A stretch of DNA of 6,439 nucleotides from Clostridia bacterium (GTDB taxonomy: Bacteria > Bacillota_A > Clostridia > Peptostreptococcales > JAAYPU01): assembly GCA_022360735.1 (NCBI GenBank), contig JAKSCF010000360.1:1-6439 (forward strand), given 5' to 3'. The translations under genes and the position numbers were made by a program. The notes beneath the pieces are model-generated. The model did no database searches. It was given only the letters and a program-made list of their open reading frames with translations, and had not been told where the DNA came from. The stretch's first letter is position 1. Each line of letters begins with the position of its first letter. This document shows, piece after piece, positions 5,839 to 6,439 of the stretch.

Positions 5839-6439
5839 GTGAAAGAAAGAGATGTATTTGATGAGTGGATCAAACAAAATCTTAAAGAAGAAATGGAAGA
5901 AGAAATACCGGATAGTCAAGCACTTTTAGCAAGTATAAAGAGTGAAATAAACAACAAGAATAAGGCCCGAAAAAGGCGAATAACATGGATGCGTGCAGCA
6001 ATAATATTTCTTGCTGTAGCTGTAACCTGCGCCTATATCGCTACCAGTGAAAGCTACTCGAACTATGTTAGAAGATTTCTAAATTTGGATGTAAGGGAAG
6101 AAAATGAAATTGTGAGCAATAATTCTGATCCAGGGGAAAAAAAGCCTGAACTTATTGAAGCGGCTATGACACCGGAAGAAATTGAGGACAAGTTTGGATA
6201 TATTGTACATGAGCCTGAATATTTACCTGAGGGTTATATACAGCAAAGTGTTACGGTTAGAGCTCACAATCAAAATGTATTGCTGGTTTATGTGGAATAC
6301 TGGAAAAATGATAGTGAAAAGATGTTGATGCTTGTGCAGCTTCCTATATATAATAATACATCAAGATCTGAAGAATATAATAAAGACAACTGCGTAGTAG
6401 AAAAATTAAGGAAAAACGATATAGAATATATTGTCGTTA
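5839..6439 (+). CDS. Probable membrane anti-sigma factor with DUF4367-like domain (3' partial)
   Basis: Two hundred codons are visible and the gene runs off the right edge. The first 50 residues are cytoplasmic, highly charged and helical (a Glu-rich stretch near 16-22, then a basic KARKRRITW cluster at 42-50). A single membrane segment at about 52-68 (RAAIIFLAVAVTCAYIA) fits a type II topology, with basic residues inside. After a polar spacer, residues 115-133 read EIEDKFGYIVHEPEYLPEGY; the PEYLPEGY signature is what I associate with DUF4367, an outer domain found in Firmicute anti-sigma and related proteins. The HxxxCxxC motif of zinc anti-sigma domains is absent, so sigma binding would use another N-terminal fold. 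The GTG start touches the sigma stop codon, favouring balanced synthesis. The role as inhibitor of the preceding ECF sigma is inferred from context and topology, not from a recognised binding domain. Confidence 0.8.
   Translation, partial: MKERDVFDEWIKQNLKEEMEEEIPDSQALLASIKSEINNKNKARKRRITWMRAAIIFLAVAVTCAYIATSESYSNYVRRFLNLDVREENEIVSNNSDPGEKKPELIEAAMTPEEIEDKFGYIVHEPEYLPEGYIQQSVTVRAHNQNVLLVYVEYWKNDSEKMLMLVQLPIYNNTSRSEEYNKDNCVVEKLRKNDIEYIVV

Overview
The window looks like chromosome of a low-GC, anaerobic Firmicute of the class Clostridia. The reasons are the AT-rich intergenic DNA, strong AAAGGAGGTG-type ribosome sites, a multi-cluster [FeFe] hydrogenase, a Bacillus/Clostridium-type SRP RNA with an Alu domain, and a tRNA gene that encodes its own CCA. 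I cannot name a genus from the sequence alone.

Bases 1-3771 hold the end of a redox operon on the + strand. The first gene is cut by the window edge. It encodes the C-terminal part of a NuoF/HydB-type NADH-binding subunit, fused in frame to a complete GltD/NfnB-like FAD and NAD(P)H module. Nineteen bases later comes a complete 608-residue HydA with a NuoG-like N-terminal iron-sulfur relay and a catalytic H-cluster domain. A strong intrinsic terminator closes the operon. The likely job is exchange of electrons between H2/protons, NAD(H), NADP(H) and possibly ferredoxin, as in electron-bifurcating hydrogenases and transhydrogenases. A NuoE/HydC-like subunit would be expected upstream, outside the window.

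Bases 3772-4710 hold one small gene on the - strand, for a four-helix membrane protein of unknown function. It is preceded on that strand by a 9-codon reading frame with an excellent ribosome site, which is either a leader peptide or the remnant of a lost gene. The remaining AT-rich DNA has only weak repeats.

Bases 4711-5223 form a stable-RNA unit: a near-consensus promoter, tRNA-Ser(GGA), the large SRP RNA only two bases after the tRNA CCA, and a terminator.

Bases 5224-6439 hold an ECF-type sigma factor followed immediately by its probable membrane anti-sigma factor with a DUF4367-like outer domain. The second gene is cut by the right edge. No mobile element, CRISPR array or recombinase was seen.
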